Numbered from the stretch's first letter, positions 1 through 6,465 are shown. The stretch: 7,001 bases of DNA from an uncultured Prevotellaceae bacterium (GCA_946539475.1 CAMNHM010000139.1:1-7001), one strand, 5' to 3'. Made by a program: numbers and translations. Notes: a model not told the origin generated them from the sequence alone.

Positions 1-104
1 GTTCGAAGCTGTTCCCCTCGGACAAGGTGAAGGCTGGCGATTGGCAGTACGTTACCGACAAGTGCAAGGAGGCACTTGGCTATGTTGCTAAGGCTCGCGG
101 CTAA
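1..104 (+). CDS. C-terminal end of probable KDPG/KHG aldolase (partial)
   Basis: An open frame entering from the left edge (first full codon at 3) gives 33 residues and stops at TAA 102-104. The peptide starts SKLFPSDKVKAGDW and continues with a Lys/Ala-rich helix. This resembles the tail of bifunctional 2-dehydro-3-deoxy-phosphogluconate / 4-hydroxy-2-oxoglutarate aldolases, where a strand ending in 'GSKLFP' is followed by a short 'AGDW/F..(I/V)T..C' segment and a terminal helix. Family members cleave KDPG to pyruvate and glyceraldehyde 3-phosphate in the cytoplasm, in hexuronate and Entner-Doudoroff-type catabolism. The catalytic Lys and Glu lie outside the window, so the call rests on the tail alone. 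Its last 23 bases overlap the start of the sensor kinase, suggesting co-transcription. The other two forward frames stop earlier (first stops at 28 and about 89) and give no recognisable protein. Confidence 0.65.
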   Translation, partial: SKLFPSDKVKAGDWQYVTDKCKEALGYVAKARG

Positions 105-3100
105 AGCCGTCGTCGCCTTATTACTCTTCTCAGCTTGTTCGCCGTTCTCGGACAGAGAGGCGGCGGATAAGCTGAATTCACTTTCGTATGCCTGTCACTA
201 CCGCTCGCTCGACTCCACCGAACGCTATGCCAGGCAGGCTCTTGAGGCAGCCCCCGACTACGTCGATGGTCAGGCTGAGGCACTTAACAACCTAGCCTTT
301 GTACGTATTGCCCAGATGCGCTATGAAGAGGCGCGACAACTGCTGGAGCGCATACCACGCATCACCAATAACCAGATAGAGCTGCTCATCAGCGACATAC
401 AGCAAATGCGCCTGTGCCAGCGACGCTCGCAGAACCGCGCCTTCTATGACTATCGGGGACATGCCCTGCGGGCGCTGCGACGTATCGAGGAAGAGCGCCA
501 GCAACTCGACGAGCGGCAGCGGCAGCGTCTCGTCTATGCAGAGAGCGAGCTTGCCATCGTGACTTCCACATATTACTATTACGTGGGATTGGAGCGCCAG
601 GCGGCACAGTCGCTCGATGCCATACCCGACGGCTTGGAAAGCGATACGGCGCAATACCTTAACTATCTGTATGACGTGGGCTCTGGCGGCATGATCATTG
701 CTGGCACACAAGAAGACATCAACCAGCAGGAGTTTGATCATCTGATGCGCTGCTACCTGATGGCACGGCAAAAAGGCATCGTCTACTTTGAGGCAAACTC
801 GCTCGAGGCACTTGCCGAGCACCTGATCAACGACGAATACCGCGAGCGGCTGATGGCCGACAACCTGCCAGCATTCAAATATTTCAATCCGCAAGAAGCA
901 AGCATCGACTCACTGCCGCTATTGCTTGCAGGCCGTTCGCTCGACATGTTCAACGACTTTGGCGACGTCTATCAGATAGCGGGAGCGCACCGCACGCTCG
1001 CCTCTTGCCACTTGTCGCTGGGCAACTATGACCAGGCACTACATCATCTGCATCTCGCCCTTCAGGACACCATCATAAATAAAGCCCCTGACCTCGTGGC
1101 AAGCATCCGCGAACAGCTGAGTGTGGCCTATGCTGCCGTAGACGACAAACAGAACAGCGACCTCAACCGTAACCTTTACCTTGACTTGCAGGAACAGACC
1201 CGGCAAGATCGCTCCCTGGAGGCACGAGCCGGACAACTGGAGCAAGAGGCGAAACAGCTTAACCTGCTGATCTTCGCTGTCCTGGCGGCCATCTTCCTGT
1301 TGATGGCCCTCCTCGTCGCCTTCTACTGGCATAGACGTCATGGCTCGAAGAAAAGCGGAAACGACGAGCTGAAACAGCGGGAAGATGAGTTGGAGGAACA
1401 GCTGGCAATGGTTCGGCTGCGAGTGGAGAACGGCGAGCGCCTGGCCTTGGAACAGCGTGCCAGGGTGTCGCTCGTCAACGGTATCACCCCGCTGATCGAC
1501 CGCATCATCCACGAGGTGAAGGCCCTTCCCCAAAAAGAGCAGCGCCAGGAGCGCATAGAATACATCAGCGAGCTGGCAGACAACATTAGTGAGCAGAACA
1601 ATGTACTCACACATTGGATTCGGTTGCGGCAGGGGGAGCTAAGCCTGCATATCGAGACTTTCGACCTGCAGCCGCTGTTCGACATCGTCAGCATGGGGCG
1701 TAGCAGCTTTGCCATGAAGGGACTGACACTCGACGTGGAACCTACGACAGCCCGTGTGAAAGCCGATAAAGTACTTACGCTGTTCATGTTGAACACCTTG
1801 ACTGACAATGCTAGGAAGTTTACTGAACGGGGAGGAAGCGTCACCGTTTCTTCAACGGAGACGGACAGCTATGTGGAGCTGTCGGTAACTGATACCGGCA
1901 TTGGTATGGACAAAGAGCAGCTGGAGCATCTCTTCGACCAGAAGGCGATCAACGACGACCGCCAGCAGGTAGGCCATGGATTTGGACTGCTGAACTGCAA
2001 GGGTATTATCGATAAATACCGTAAGCTGAGCAGGATATTCAGCGTATGTCAGATGACTGCCGAAAGCACGAAAGGCAAGGGAAGCCGTCTGGCATTCCGA
2101 CTGCCGAAGGGTGTCGTCCGAATGCTGCTGCTGATCATAGGCTTCCTGGCGCAGACGACGCTGACAGTACAGGCACAGAGCGGACATCTTAGTCAGGCCA
2201 GCATCTTTGCCGACTCCGCCTACTTCTCTAATGTCGGCGGTAATTACCAGCGTACGCTCGACTTCTCAGATTCTTGCCTATGTCACCTGAACGAATACTA
2301 CCTGGAGCTATGTCCGGAAGGACAGGACACGCTCCTTAGGATTGGCGACCCCTCAGTCATCGCTCCAGAGATCCATTGGCTTCATGAGGGAATAAAGATG
2401 AATTTCGATATCCTGCTTACTGTTCGCAATGAGAGTGCCGTGGCAGCACTGGCTCTCCATGAATGGTCCCTCTACCAGTATAATAACCGTATCTATACCC
2501 AATTGTTCAAGGAGATGTCGGCTGATGCCACACTTGATGACTACTGCCGTAAAATGCAGCAGTCGCAGATCAATAAGCAGGTGGCAGTGATTCTGCTCGT
2601 GCTATTGCTGATAACCATACTGGCAGCACTGGCATGGCAATTCTTCGTGTCATTGGGAAAAGCTGCACGGAGGCAGCAAGAACAGCAGGAACAGCTGGAG
2701 GTGACGGGTGATGAGCTACAACGCATGAAACAGGAAGAGGCAGCACTGCACGTGAGCAATGCGGTGCTCGATAACTGTCTGTCGACGCTGAAGCATGAGA
2801 CGATGTACTACCCCAGCAGGATCAGGCAGCTCATCGATGTCGAGGACTATGATGCGCTGCCAGAGGTCGTCAGCTACTACCGTGAGCTCTACGGCATACT
2901 CAGCATGCAAGCCATGCGACAGGCAGAGCTCATACGGCTGCACCTGAAGGCGCTCGATCACGACATCATGGGCGACCCAGTGCTCATAAAATATCTCTTT
3001 GAGTTGTTGCGCAGACAGTCTGGCGAACGGGTCCTTGACGTTGACTATCAGGTGAAGGGAGACAAATATGTCGTCAGCAAAGTAAAAATGCCGTCGCTAC

Positions 3101-3303
3101 ATCTTAGCGACGAGCAGGCGAGACACCTCTTCACCCCGTCGGCTGAAAACATTCCCTATTTGCTATGCCGCCAGATAGTACGCGACCATGGCGAGGCTAC
3201 CAACAGGCGCGGTTGTGCCATCATGGCAGAAGTCGACAAAGGAATTACCACAATTACAATTACACTACCTAGAATATGGAAAACTTCAAAGTTATCATCG
3301 TAG
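82..3303 (+). CDS. Tandem sensor histidine kinase: lipoprotein-type TPR sensor, kinase core, then second membrane module with degenerate kinase core (DUF5112/DUF5113-like)
   Basis: 1073 residues from ATG 82; a TTG at 76 is in frame, but ATG 82 places the signal sequence correctly. Residues 1-19 form a lipoprotein-type signal ending FSAC (Cys19). Residues about 33-95 and 294-330 look like TPR helices, consistent with a periplasmic sensor. A membrane span lies at about 394-417, then a coiled coil. Kinase core 1 has an H-box with HEVKALP (phospho-acceptor candidate His477), an N-box at 571-580 (Asn576), a G1 box DTGIGM (604-609) and a G2 box GHGFGL (631-636), all apparently intact. A second hydrophobic segment (681-696) looks like an internal signal or anchor, followed by about 133 residues probably in the periplasm and another span (834-857). 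A second coiled coil leads to a second H-box-like KHETMYYP (His905), but its ATP-binding core has lost the N and G boxes. The layout matches what I recall of Bacteroides proteins with DUF5112 and DUF5113 around a HATPase; the domain numbers are from memory. The stop overlaps the response regulator start by 28 bases, so that protein is the likely phosphorylation target. The signal sensed is unknown. Confidence 0.88.
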   Translation: MLLRLAAKAVVALLLFSACSPFSDREAADKLNSLSYACHYRSLDSTERYARQALEAAPDYVDGQAEALNNLAFVRIAQMRYEEARQLLERIPRITNNQIELLISDIQQMRLCQRRSQNRAFYDYRGHALRALRRIEEERQQLDERQRQRLVYAESELAIVTSTYYYYVGLERQAAQSLDAIPDGLESDTAQYLNYLYDVGSGGMIIAGTQEDINQQEFDHLMRCYLMARQKGIVYFEANSLEALAEHLINDEYRERLMADNLPAFKYFNPQEASIDSLPLLLAGRSLDMFNDFGDVYQIAGAHRTLASCHLSLGNYDQALHHLHLALQDTIINKAPDLVASIREQLSVAYAAVDDKQNSDLNRNLYLDLQEQTRQDRSLEARAGQLEQEAKQLNLLIFAVLAAIFLLMALLVAFYWHRRHGSKKSGNDELKQREDELEEQLAMVRLRVENGERLALEQRARVSLVNGITPLIDRIIHEVKALPQKEQRQERIEYISELADNISEQNNVLTHWIRLRQGELSLHIETFDLQPLFDIVSMGRSSFAMKGLTLDVEPTTARVKADKVLTLFMLNTLTDNARKFTERGGSVTVSSTETDSYVELSVTDTGIGMDKEQLEHLFDQKAINDDRQQVGHGFGLLNCKGIIDKYRKLSRIFSVCQMTAESTKGKGSRLAFRLPKGVVRMLLLIIGFLAQTTLTVQAQSGHLSQASIFADSAYFSNVGGNYQRTLDFSDSCLCHLNEYYLELCPEGQDTLLRIGDPSVIAPEIHWLHEGIKMNFDILLTVRNESAVAALALHEWSLYQYNNRIYTQLFKEMSADATLDDYCRKMQQSQINKQVAVILLVLLLITILAALAWQFFVSLGKAARRQQEQQEQLEVTGDELQRMKQEEAALHVSNAVLDNCLSTLKHETMYYPSRIRQLIDVEDYDALPEVVSYYRELYGILSMQAMRQAELIRLHLKALDHDIMGDPVLIKYLFELLRRQSGERVLDVDYQVKGDKYVVSKVKMPSLHLSDEQARHLFTPSAENIPYLLCRQIVRDHGEATNRRGCAIMAEVDKGITTITITLPRIWKTSKLSS

Positions 3304-3992
3304 AAGATGTGCCATTGGAACTCAAGGGCACGCAGGGTATTATACGTAACGACATCCCAGAGGCAGAGATTATCGGCACGGCTGACAATGAGAGCGCATA
3401 TTGGCGGCTCATCAAGCAGCAGCGCCCAGACCTCGTGCTGCTCGACCTTGGGCTGGGAGGATCTACGACCGTCGGCGTGGAGATTTGCCGACAAACAAAA
3501 GAAATGTACCCGCAGGTGCGCGTACTTATTTTTACGGGTGAGATACTAAACGAGAAATTATGGGTAGATGTGCTTGACGCTGGTGCCGAGGGCATCATTT
3601 TGAAAACAGGAGAGCTGCTCACCCGTAATGATGTGCAGGCTGTGATGTCAGGCAAGCAGCTAGTGTTCAACGAGCCGATCTTGAAGAAGATTGTGGAGCG
3701 CTTCAAGCAGAGCGTGGGCTCGCAGTTGGCAAAGCAGGAGGCACTGGTCAACTACGAGATCGACGAGTATGACGAGCGTTTCCTCCGGCATCTTGCGCTG
3801 GGTTACACGAAGGATCAGATTACGCAGTTGCGTGGCATGCCTTTTGGCGTAAAGAGCTTGGAGAAACGTCAGAATGAGCTGGTACAGAAACTGTTTCCAG
3901 ATGGGCGAAGCGTCAATGCCACGCGTCTGGTGGTGAGGGCTTTGGAACTGCATATCCTCGATATCGACAACCTTGAGCCTGATGAGGAGTGA
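3276..3992 (+). CDS. Response regulator, receiver domain plus divergent LuxR/NarL-type HTH
   Basis: 238 residues. The N-terminal receiver (about 4-125) has the acidic pair Glu10/Asp11, phospho-acceptor candidate Asp57 in LLDLGLGG, Thr87 in FTGE and Lys110 in LKTG, so all the phosphorylation switch residues are present. Residues about 160-230 resemble a GerE/LuxR-type four-helix output: an acidic YDERFLRHLALGYTKDQI segment matches the usual 'ELEVLxLLAxGxSNKEIA', followed by a recognition-helix region (GVKSLEKRQNEL) and a last helix beginning NATRLVVRALEL. The recognition region is unlike standard LuxR regulators, so DNA binding is probable rather than certain. The ATG lies inside the 3' end of the sensor kinase gene (28-base overlap), making it the natural partner of that kinase. 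Its last 11 bases overlap the next membrane-protein gene. Target genes cannot be told from the window; autoregulation of the operon is possible, but the promoter lies upstream. Confidence 0.88.
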   Translation: MENFKVIIVEDVPLELKGTQGIIRNDIPEAEIIGTADNESAYWRLIKQQRPDLVLLDLGLGGSTTVGVEICRQTKEMYPQVRVLIFTGEILNEKLWVDVLDAGAEGIILKTGELLTRNDVQAVMSGKQLVFNEPILKKIVERFKQSVGSQLAKQEALVNYEIDEYDERFLRHLALGYTKDQITQLRGMPFGVKSLEKRQNELVQKLFPDGRSVNATRLVVRALELHILDIDNLEPDEE

Positions 3993-4584
3993 GCTTGTTA
4001 AGAGCGTAGCAGCACGGCTGGCATTGATTCTTATGTCAGCCCTACTCGTGCTGATATTTGTGTCGTGGCTTCTGTCGGCAACGACAGGCGATAATGTACG
4101 CTCCCTTTTGTCGCCAGAGGGTATCCGCTTCTTCTTCGGCGGTTTTGCTGAGATGGTGCAGAAACCTCTGTTGGTTTGGCTGCTGTTGTTGTCGATGTCG
4201 TGGGGATGTTTGCGCGAGAGTGGGCTGTTGGGGGCTTTCAGCTTACCAGTCGGATATCGTCAGCGGCAGGGCCTGCTATTAGTGGCTGTACTGCTGTTGG
4301 TGATCGTTGGGGTGATGCTCCTGCTAACGTCCACTAGCCATGCCGTGTTGCAGTCAGCGACAGGGCAGCTGTGGCCTTCGCCCTTCAGCAGGGCACTGGT
4401 TCCTGTCGTCGCCTTTGCAGTTGTCATTCTGTCGTCTGTATATGGATTGGCAACGCGGCGATTCTTGTCGGTGTCCGATGTGTGTGGCTCGCTAATAGCA
4501 GGGATAGCATCGGCAGCACCACTGCTGTTCATCTATGTCCTTGCCGTACAATTCTACGACTCGCTGCTATTCGTCTTTGGATAG
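3982..4584 (+). CDS. Small multi-span membrane protein, weakly AbgT-like
   Basis: 200 residues from ATG 3982, which overlaps the response regulator stop by 11 bases; an in-frame TTG at 3973 would add three residues, but ATG is preferred. The protein is strongly hydrophobic with about five spans: roughly 10-31, 61-78, 97-117, 137-156 and 168-197. A short conserved-looking stretch, SLLSPEGIRFFF (41-52), followed by a hydrophobic segment ending in RESGLL (79-83), recalls the 'LLSxEGI ... PLGxVLVxMLGxGxAExSGL' part of AbgT-family (p-aminobenzoyl-glutamate) transporters. AbgT proteins are about 500 residues, so at best this is a shortened relative, and transport is not shown. Its tight coupling to the kinase and regulator genes suggests it works with the signalling system, for example as a membrane accessory. 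This is inference. Its 3' end overlaps the converging mgtC-like gene by 18 bases. Confidence 0.75.
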   Translation: MRSELVKSVAARLALILMSALLVLIFVSWLLSATTGDNVRSLLSPEGIRFFFGGFAEMVQKPLLVWLLLLSMSWGCLRESGLLGAFSLPVGYRQRQGLLLVAVLLLVIVGVMLLLTSTSHAVLQSATGQLWPSPFSRALVPVVAFAVVILSSVYGLATRRFLSVSDVCGSLIAGIASAAPLLFIYVLAVQFYDSLLFVFG

Positions 4585-5019
4585 GTCGCGATCGTGGAAT
4601 ACCCGGTGGTGGATAAAGTCGGAACCTTCAAGGCAGAGGAGCACCAGGACGGTGGCAACGCCTGCTAGTAAGTACATGCCTGCCCCGGCAGTCATGCCGA
4701 TGGCAGAGGTCACCCATAGGCCGGCTGCGGTTGTCAGTCCTTTTACGGCGTTCTTCTGAAAAATGATACACCCAGCTCCGATAAAGCCGATTCCACTTAC
4801 CACCTGCGCGGCGATACGACTGGGATCGCGCTGTATGCCTTGAATTCCCAGAAAGTCGTCGAAACCATGGAGTGACAGCACCATGAACAGTCCGCTGCCT
4901 AAACCCACAAGGAAATGAGTGCGAAAGCCCGCCTCCTTTGAGCGGTACTCACGCTCGAGACCAATAGCACCGCCTAATAGTGCTGCGATTACAATGCTTA
5001 GGATGTAAGACCAGGTCAT
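4567..5019 (-). CDS. MgtC/SapB family membrane protein
   Basis: 150 residues, start ATG at 5019, stop TAG at 4569-4567. Family hallmarks are clear: GLERE (20-24), KEAGFRTH (28-35, with the conserved Arg-Thr), DPSRIAAQVVSGIGFIGAG (65-83) and GLTTAAGLW (94-102). There are about four to five membrane spans and a short charged cytoplasmic tail. MgtC itself, about 230 residues, has an extra C-terminal ACT-like domain; this protein lacks it and matches the shorter SapB-type form. Enterobacterial MgtC affects growth in low magnesium and inhibits the F1Fo ATPase. For short Bacteroidetes members the role is not established, so only the family is claimed. The gene is the last of a - strand cluster, 7 bases after the MBL hydrolase stop, and converges on the membrane protein gene of the + strand operon with an 18-base overlap. 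Confidence 0.93.
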   Translation of the reverse strand: MTWSYILSIVIAALLGGAIGLEREYRSKEAGFRTHFLVGLGSGLFMVLSLHGFDDFLGIQGIQRDPSRIAAQVVSGIGFIGAGCIIFQKNAVKGLTTAAGLWVTSAIGMTAGAGMYLLAGVATVLVLLCLEGSDFIHHRVFHDRDLSKDE

Positions 5020-5026
5020 AACGTTC

Positions 5027-5674
5027 TTAGTATCTTAGGAATGGATTGAATTGCTTTTCCTCTTTAATGGAGGTGATAGGACCGTGGCCGGGGTAGACCT
5101 TCACATCGTCGGGCAGGCCCGCCACCACCACCTGAAGGCTTCGTATGAGCTGTTGCCACGACCCTCCCTCGAGATCGGTACGCCCCACGCTCATGCGGAA
5201 TAGCGTATCGCCTGAGAATAGCACCTTTGCCTCCTCAATATAGAAAAGGACACTGCCAGGCGAGTGGCCTGGTGTGTGGAGTACCTTTATGGCGTTGTGG
5301 CCGAAGGGAATAACTTCTCCGTCAGCGAGGTCATCGCCTAGTGGGGGAAGCTCAAAGTTCATGTCAATACCGAGCATGCTTTTAACTTGCTGGGGCATCG
5401 AATCGTAGATGTGACGGTCGGCTGGATGCAAGCGTGGTAGCAGGTCGAATTTCTTATATAATGTGTCAAGGCCAAAGATATGGTCGAAGTGGGCGTGGGT
5501 GCAGAGGACATGGCGAAGGTGCAAACCATGATCATTGATATAGCCGACCACCGCTTTACGCTCTGCTTCATAAAAAGCTCCGCAGTCGATGACGACGGCT
5601 TCGCAAGCAGAGTCGCTCACGACATAGCAGTTCTCCTGGATGGGATTGCATTGGAATGTTTTAATTTCGATCAT
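5027..5674 (-). CDS. MBL-fold metallohydrolase, glyoxalase II-like (YcbL-type)
   Basis: 215 residues. The metal-binding set of the metallo-beta-lactamase fold is complete: THAHFDH (59-65; His60, His62, Asp64, His65), His137 in HTPGHSPGS, Asp156 in FSGDTLF and His197 in YPGHGP. The GRTDL segment (164-168) after the 'GD' motif and the NPFLRY tail are typical of the small glyoxalase II-like hydrolases, which bind two metal ions (Zn or Fe) and usually hydrolyse thioesters such as S-D-lactoylglutathione. Bacteroidales commonly lack glutathione, so the real substrate may be another thioester; this is inference. It lacks the C-terminal helical glutathione-binding domain of true glyoxalase II, which is about 250 residues. 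It is cytoplasmic, with no signal peptide. Start ATG 5674-5672 overlaps the rsmG stop in an ATGA arrangement, pointing to coupled translation with rsmG. Confidence 0.93.
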   Translation of the reverse strand: MIEIKTFQCNPIQENCYVVSDSACEAVVIDCGAFYEAERKAVVGYINDHGLHLRHVLCTHAHFDHIFGLDTLYKKFDLLPRLHPADRHIYDSMPQQVKSMLGIDMNFELPPLGDDLADGEVIPFGHNAIKVLHTPGHSPGSVLFYIEEAKVLFSGDTLFRMSVGRTDLEGGSWQQLIRSLQVVVAGLPDDVKVYPGHGPITSIKEEKQFNPFLRY

Positions 5675-6294
5675 TTCACAGGCAGATATATACAGTATTT
5701 ATCTATGAACCACTCTTCAAGGAACCACTCGCTCAGTGGTTTTAATATGCATTTGCTACGATAGGGACTCGTCTCCTTCTGCAGGTCGCCGCCCTTTAAG
5801 CAAATGATGCCATTAGGCAGGGGGTTGTGCTGTTCCTTGGATATGTTTTTGGTGACCAGATGTACAAGATCGGGTAGGGGCATTACTGCACGACTGACAA
5901 CAAAATCATAGCTTCCCTTCTCGTCTTCACAGCGACGATGAACGGGGATGCAGTTCTGAAGGCCTATGGCATGGCATATTTCCTGTGCCACGCGGATCTT
6001 CTTTCCTGTACCGTCGATGAGCGTAAACTGACTGTCAGGAAAGAGAATGGCTAGAGGAATGCCAGGGAAGCCACCGCCTGTTCCAACGTCGAGGATGTTC
6101 GTCCCCGCCTTGAAGTGCAGCATCTTTCCAATAGCCATAGAGTGGAGTACATGGTGGAGGTAGAGATTGTCGATGTCTCGGCGCGAGATGACGTTAATCT
6201 TCTCGTTCCATTCGTGATATAGCCCGTCAAGAGCTTCAAGTTGGCTGCGCTGTTGCTCTGTGAGCTCCAAGAAGTACTTTTCGATGAGTTTCAT
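5671..6294 (-). CDS. rsmG: 16S rRNA (guanine527-N7)-methyltransferase RsmG (GidB)
   Basis: 207 residues, close to the family's usual length. It transfers a methyl group from SAM to N7 of G527 in 16S rRNA, near the decoding site; in other bacteria loss of this enzyme gives low-level streptomycin resistance. The class I methyltransferase signature is plain: LYHEWNEKINVISRRD (25-40) is the conserved N-terminal segment, ILDVGTGGGFPGIPLA (67-82) is the SAM-binding motif I, LIDGTGKKI (92-100) follows in the motif II position, and YDFVVSRAV (129-137) and LKGGD (166-170) are the later motifs. The DGTGKK form differs slightly from the more common DSxGKK. Start ATG at 6294 faces the divergent intergenic region; the gene heads the - strand cluster and overlaps the MBL hydrolase by 4 bases. 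Confidence 0.97.
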   Translation of the reverse strand: MKLIEKYFLELTEQQRSQLEALDGLYHEWNEKINVISRRDIDNLYLHHVLHSMAIGKMLHFKAGTNILDVGTGGGFPGIPLAILFPDSQFTLIDGTGKKIRVAQEICHAIGLQNCIPVHRRCEDEKGSYDFVVSRAVMPLPDLVHLVTKNISKEQHNPLPNGIICLKGGDLQKETSPYRSKCILKPLSEWFLEEWFIDKYCIYLPVK

Positions 6295-6310
6295 GGGTGC
6301 GAAGGTACAA

Positions 6311-6379
6311 AAAAAAGTGATAATAACAAAATGAAAATGCCAAAAAAAGATAATTGTAAGACCAATGTGTCACTTTTTT
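6311..6379. repeat. 10-base perfect inverted repeat in the divergent promoter region
   Basis: AAAAAAGTGA at 6311-6320 is the exact reverse complement of TCACTTTTTT at 6370-6379, with 49 bases between the arms. The right arm ends 9 bases upstream of the ppdK -33 element and the left arm lies close to the rsmG start. This could be a pair of operator half-sites or a chance match in an A/T-rich stretch; six of the ten bases are a homopolymer run, which lowers its weight. Confidence 0.35.
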
Positions 6380-6388
6380 CGTAATTTC

Positions 6389-6420
6389 TTTGGATATGTG
6401 CAGAAAATCGTGTAACTTTG
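6389..6420 (+). promoter_or_regulatory. Bacteroidetes-type sigma-ABfr promoter for ppdK
   Basis: A TTTG at 6389-6392 (-33 element) is followed after 20 bases by TAACTTTG at 6413-6420, an exact match to the Bacteroidetes -7 consensus TAnnTTTG. The spacing fits the usual 19-21 bases. Transcription would start a few bases downstream, around 6425-6428, giving an A/T-rich leader of about 40 bases before ATG 6466. No Shine-Dalgarno is evident, as is usual in this phylum. Confidence 0.8.
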
Positions 6421-6465
6421 CACAATTGAATTATCAAACGTTTACCTATATTTAAAAACAGATTT

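Larger units (their letters stand above)
6295..6465. promoter_or_regulatory. Divergent AT-rich intergenic region between rsmG and ppdK
   Basis: 171 bases separate the two start codons. The region is AT-rich with several A and T runs, in contrast to the GC-richer genes on either side. It holds the ppdK promoter and a 10-base inverted repeat. For rsmG, the stretch on the - strand just before the start reads TTTGTACCTTCGCACCC, a pattern often seen directly upstream of Bacteroidetes starts. It suggests a TTTG-type -7 element close to the start and a very short leader, but the TA of TAnnTTTG is replaced by TT and no TTTG sits at the right -33 distance, so that promoter is only tentative. No RNA gene or ORF was seen here. 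Confidence 0.6.

Noticed and set aside
292..894. Long open frame of 200 codons on the - strand inside the sensor kinase gene
   Set aside because: Its product shows no recognisable motif, and the + strand frame has clear TPR, membrane and kinase features across the same bases. It is a codon-bias shadow.
1039..1844. Two overlapping - strand open frames opposite the first kinase core
   Set aside because: They lie opposite the H-box and N-box coding region and give low-complexity Ser- or Leu-rich products without domains.
2101..2130. Frameshift or assembly fusion joining two kinase genes
   Set aside because: The frame is open and the membrane topology alternates correctly through the junction. 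As far as I recall, the DUF5112-HATPase-DUF5113 arrangement occurs in other Bacteroidetes, so a natural fusion is more likely than an error.
4584..4620. GC-rich near-palindrome (around TCGCGA/CGATCG) just after the + strand operon stop, as a terminator
   Set aside because: The palindromes are only 6 bases each, no T-run follows, and the bases encode the end of the mgtC-like gene.
5480..5764. 94-codon + strand frame across the MBL hydrolase / rsmG junction
   Set aside because: It is antisense to two well-supported genes and its product has no recognisable family features.
6308..6344. Possible complete rsmG promoter on the - strand using TTTG elements
   Set aside because: The candidate -7 reads TTTTTTTG without the TA, and the nearest TTTG candidates lie 11 or 25 bases upstream instead of 19-21. 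It is kept only as a tentative note in the intergenic entry.
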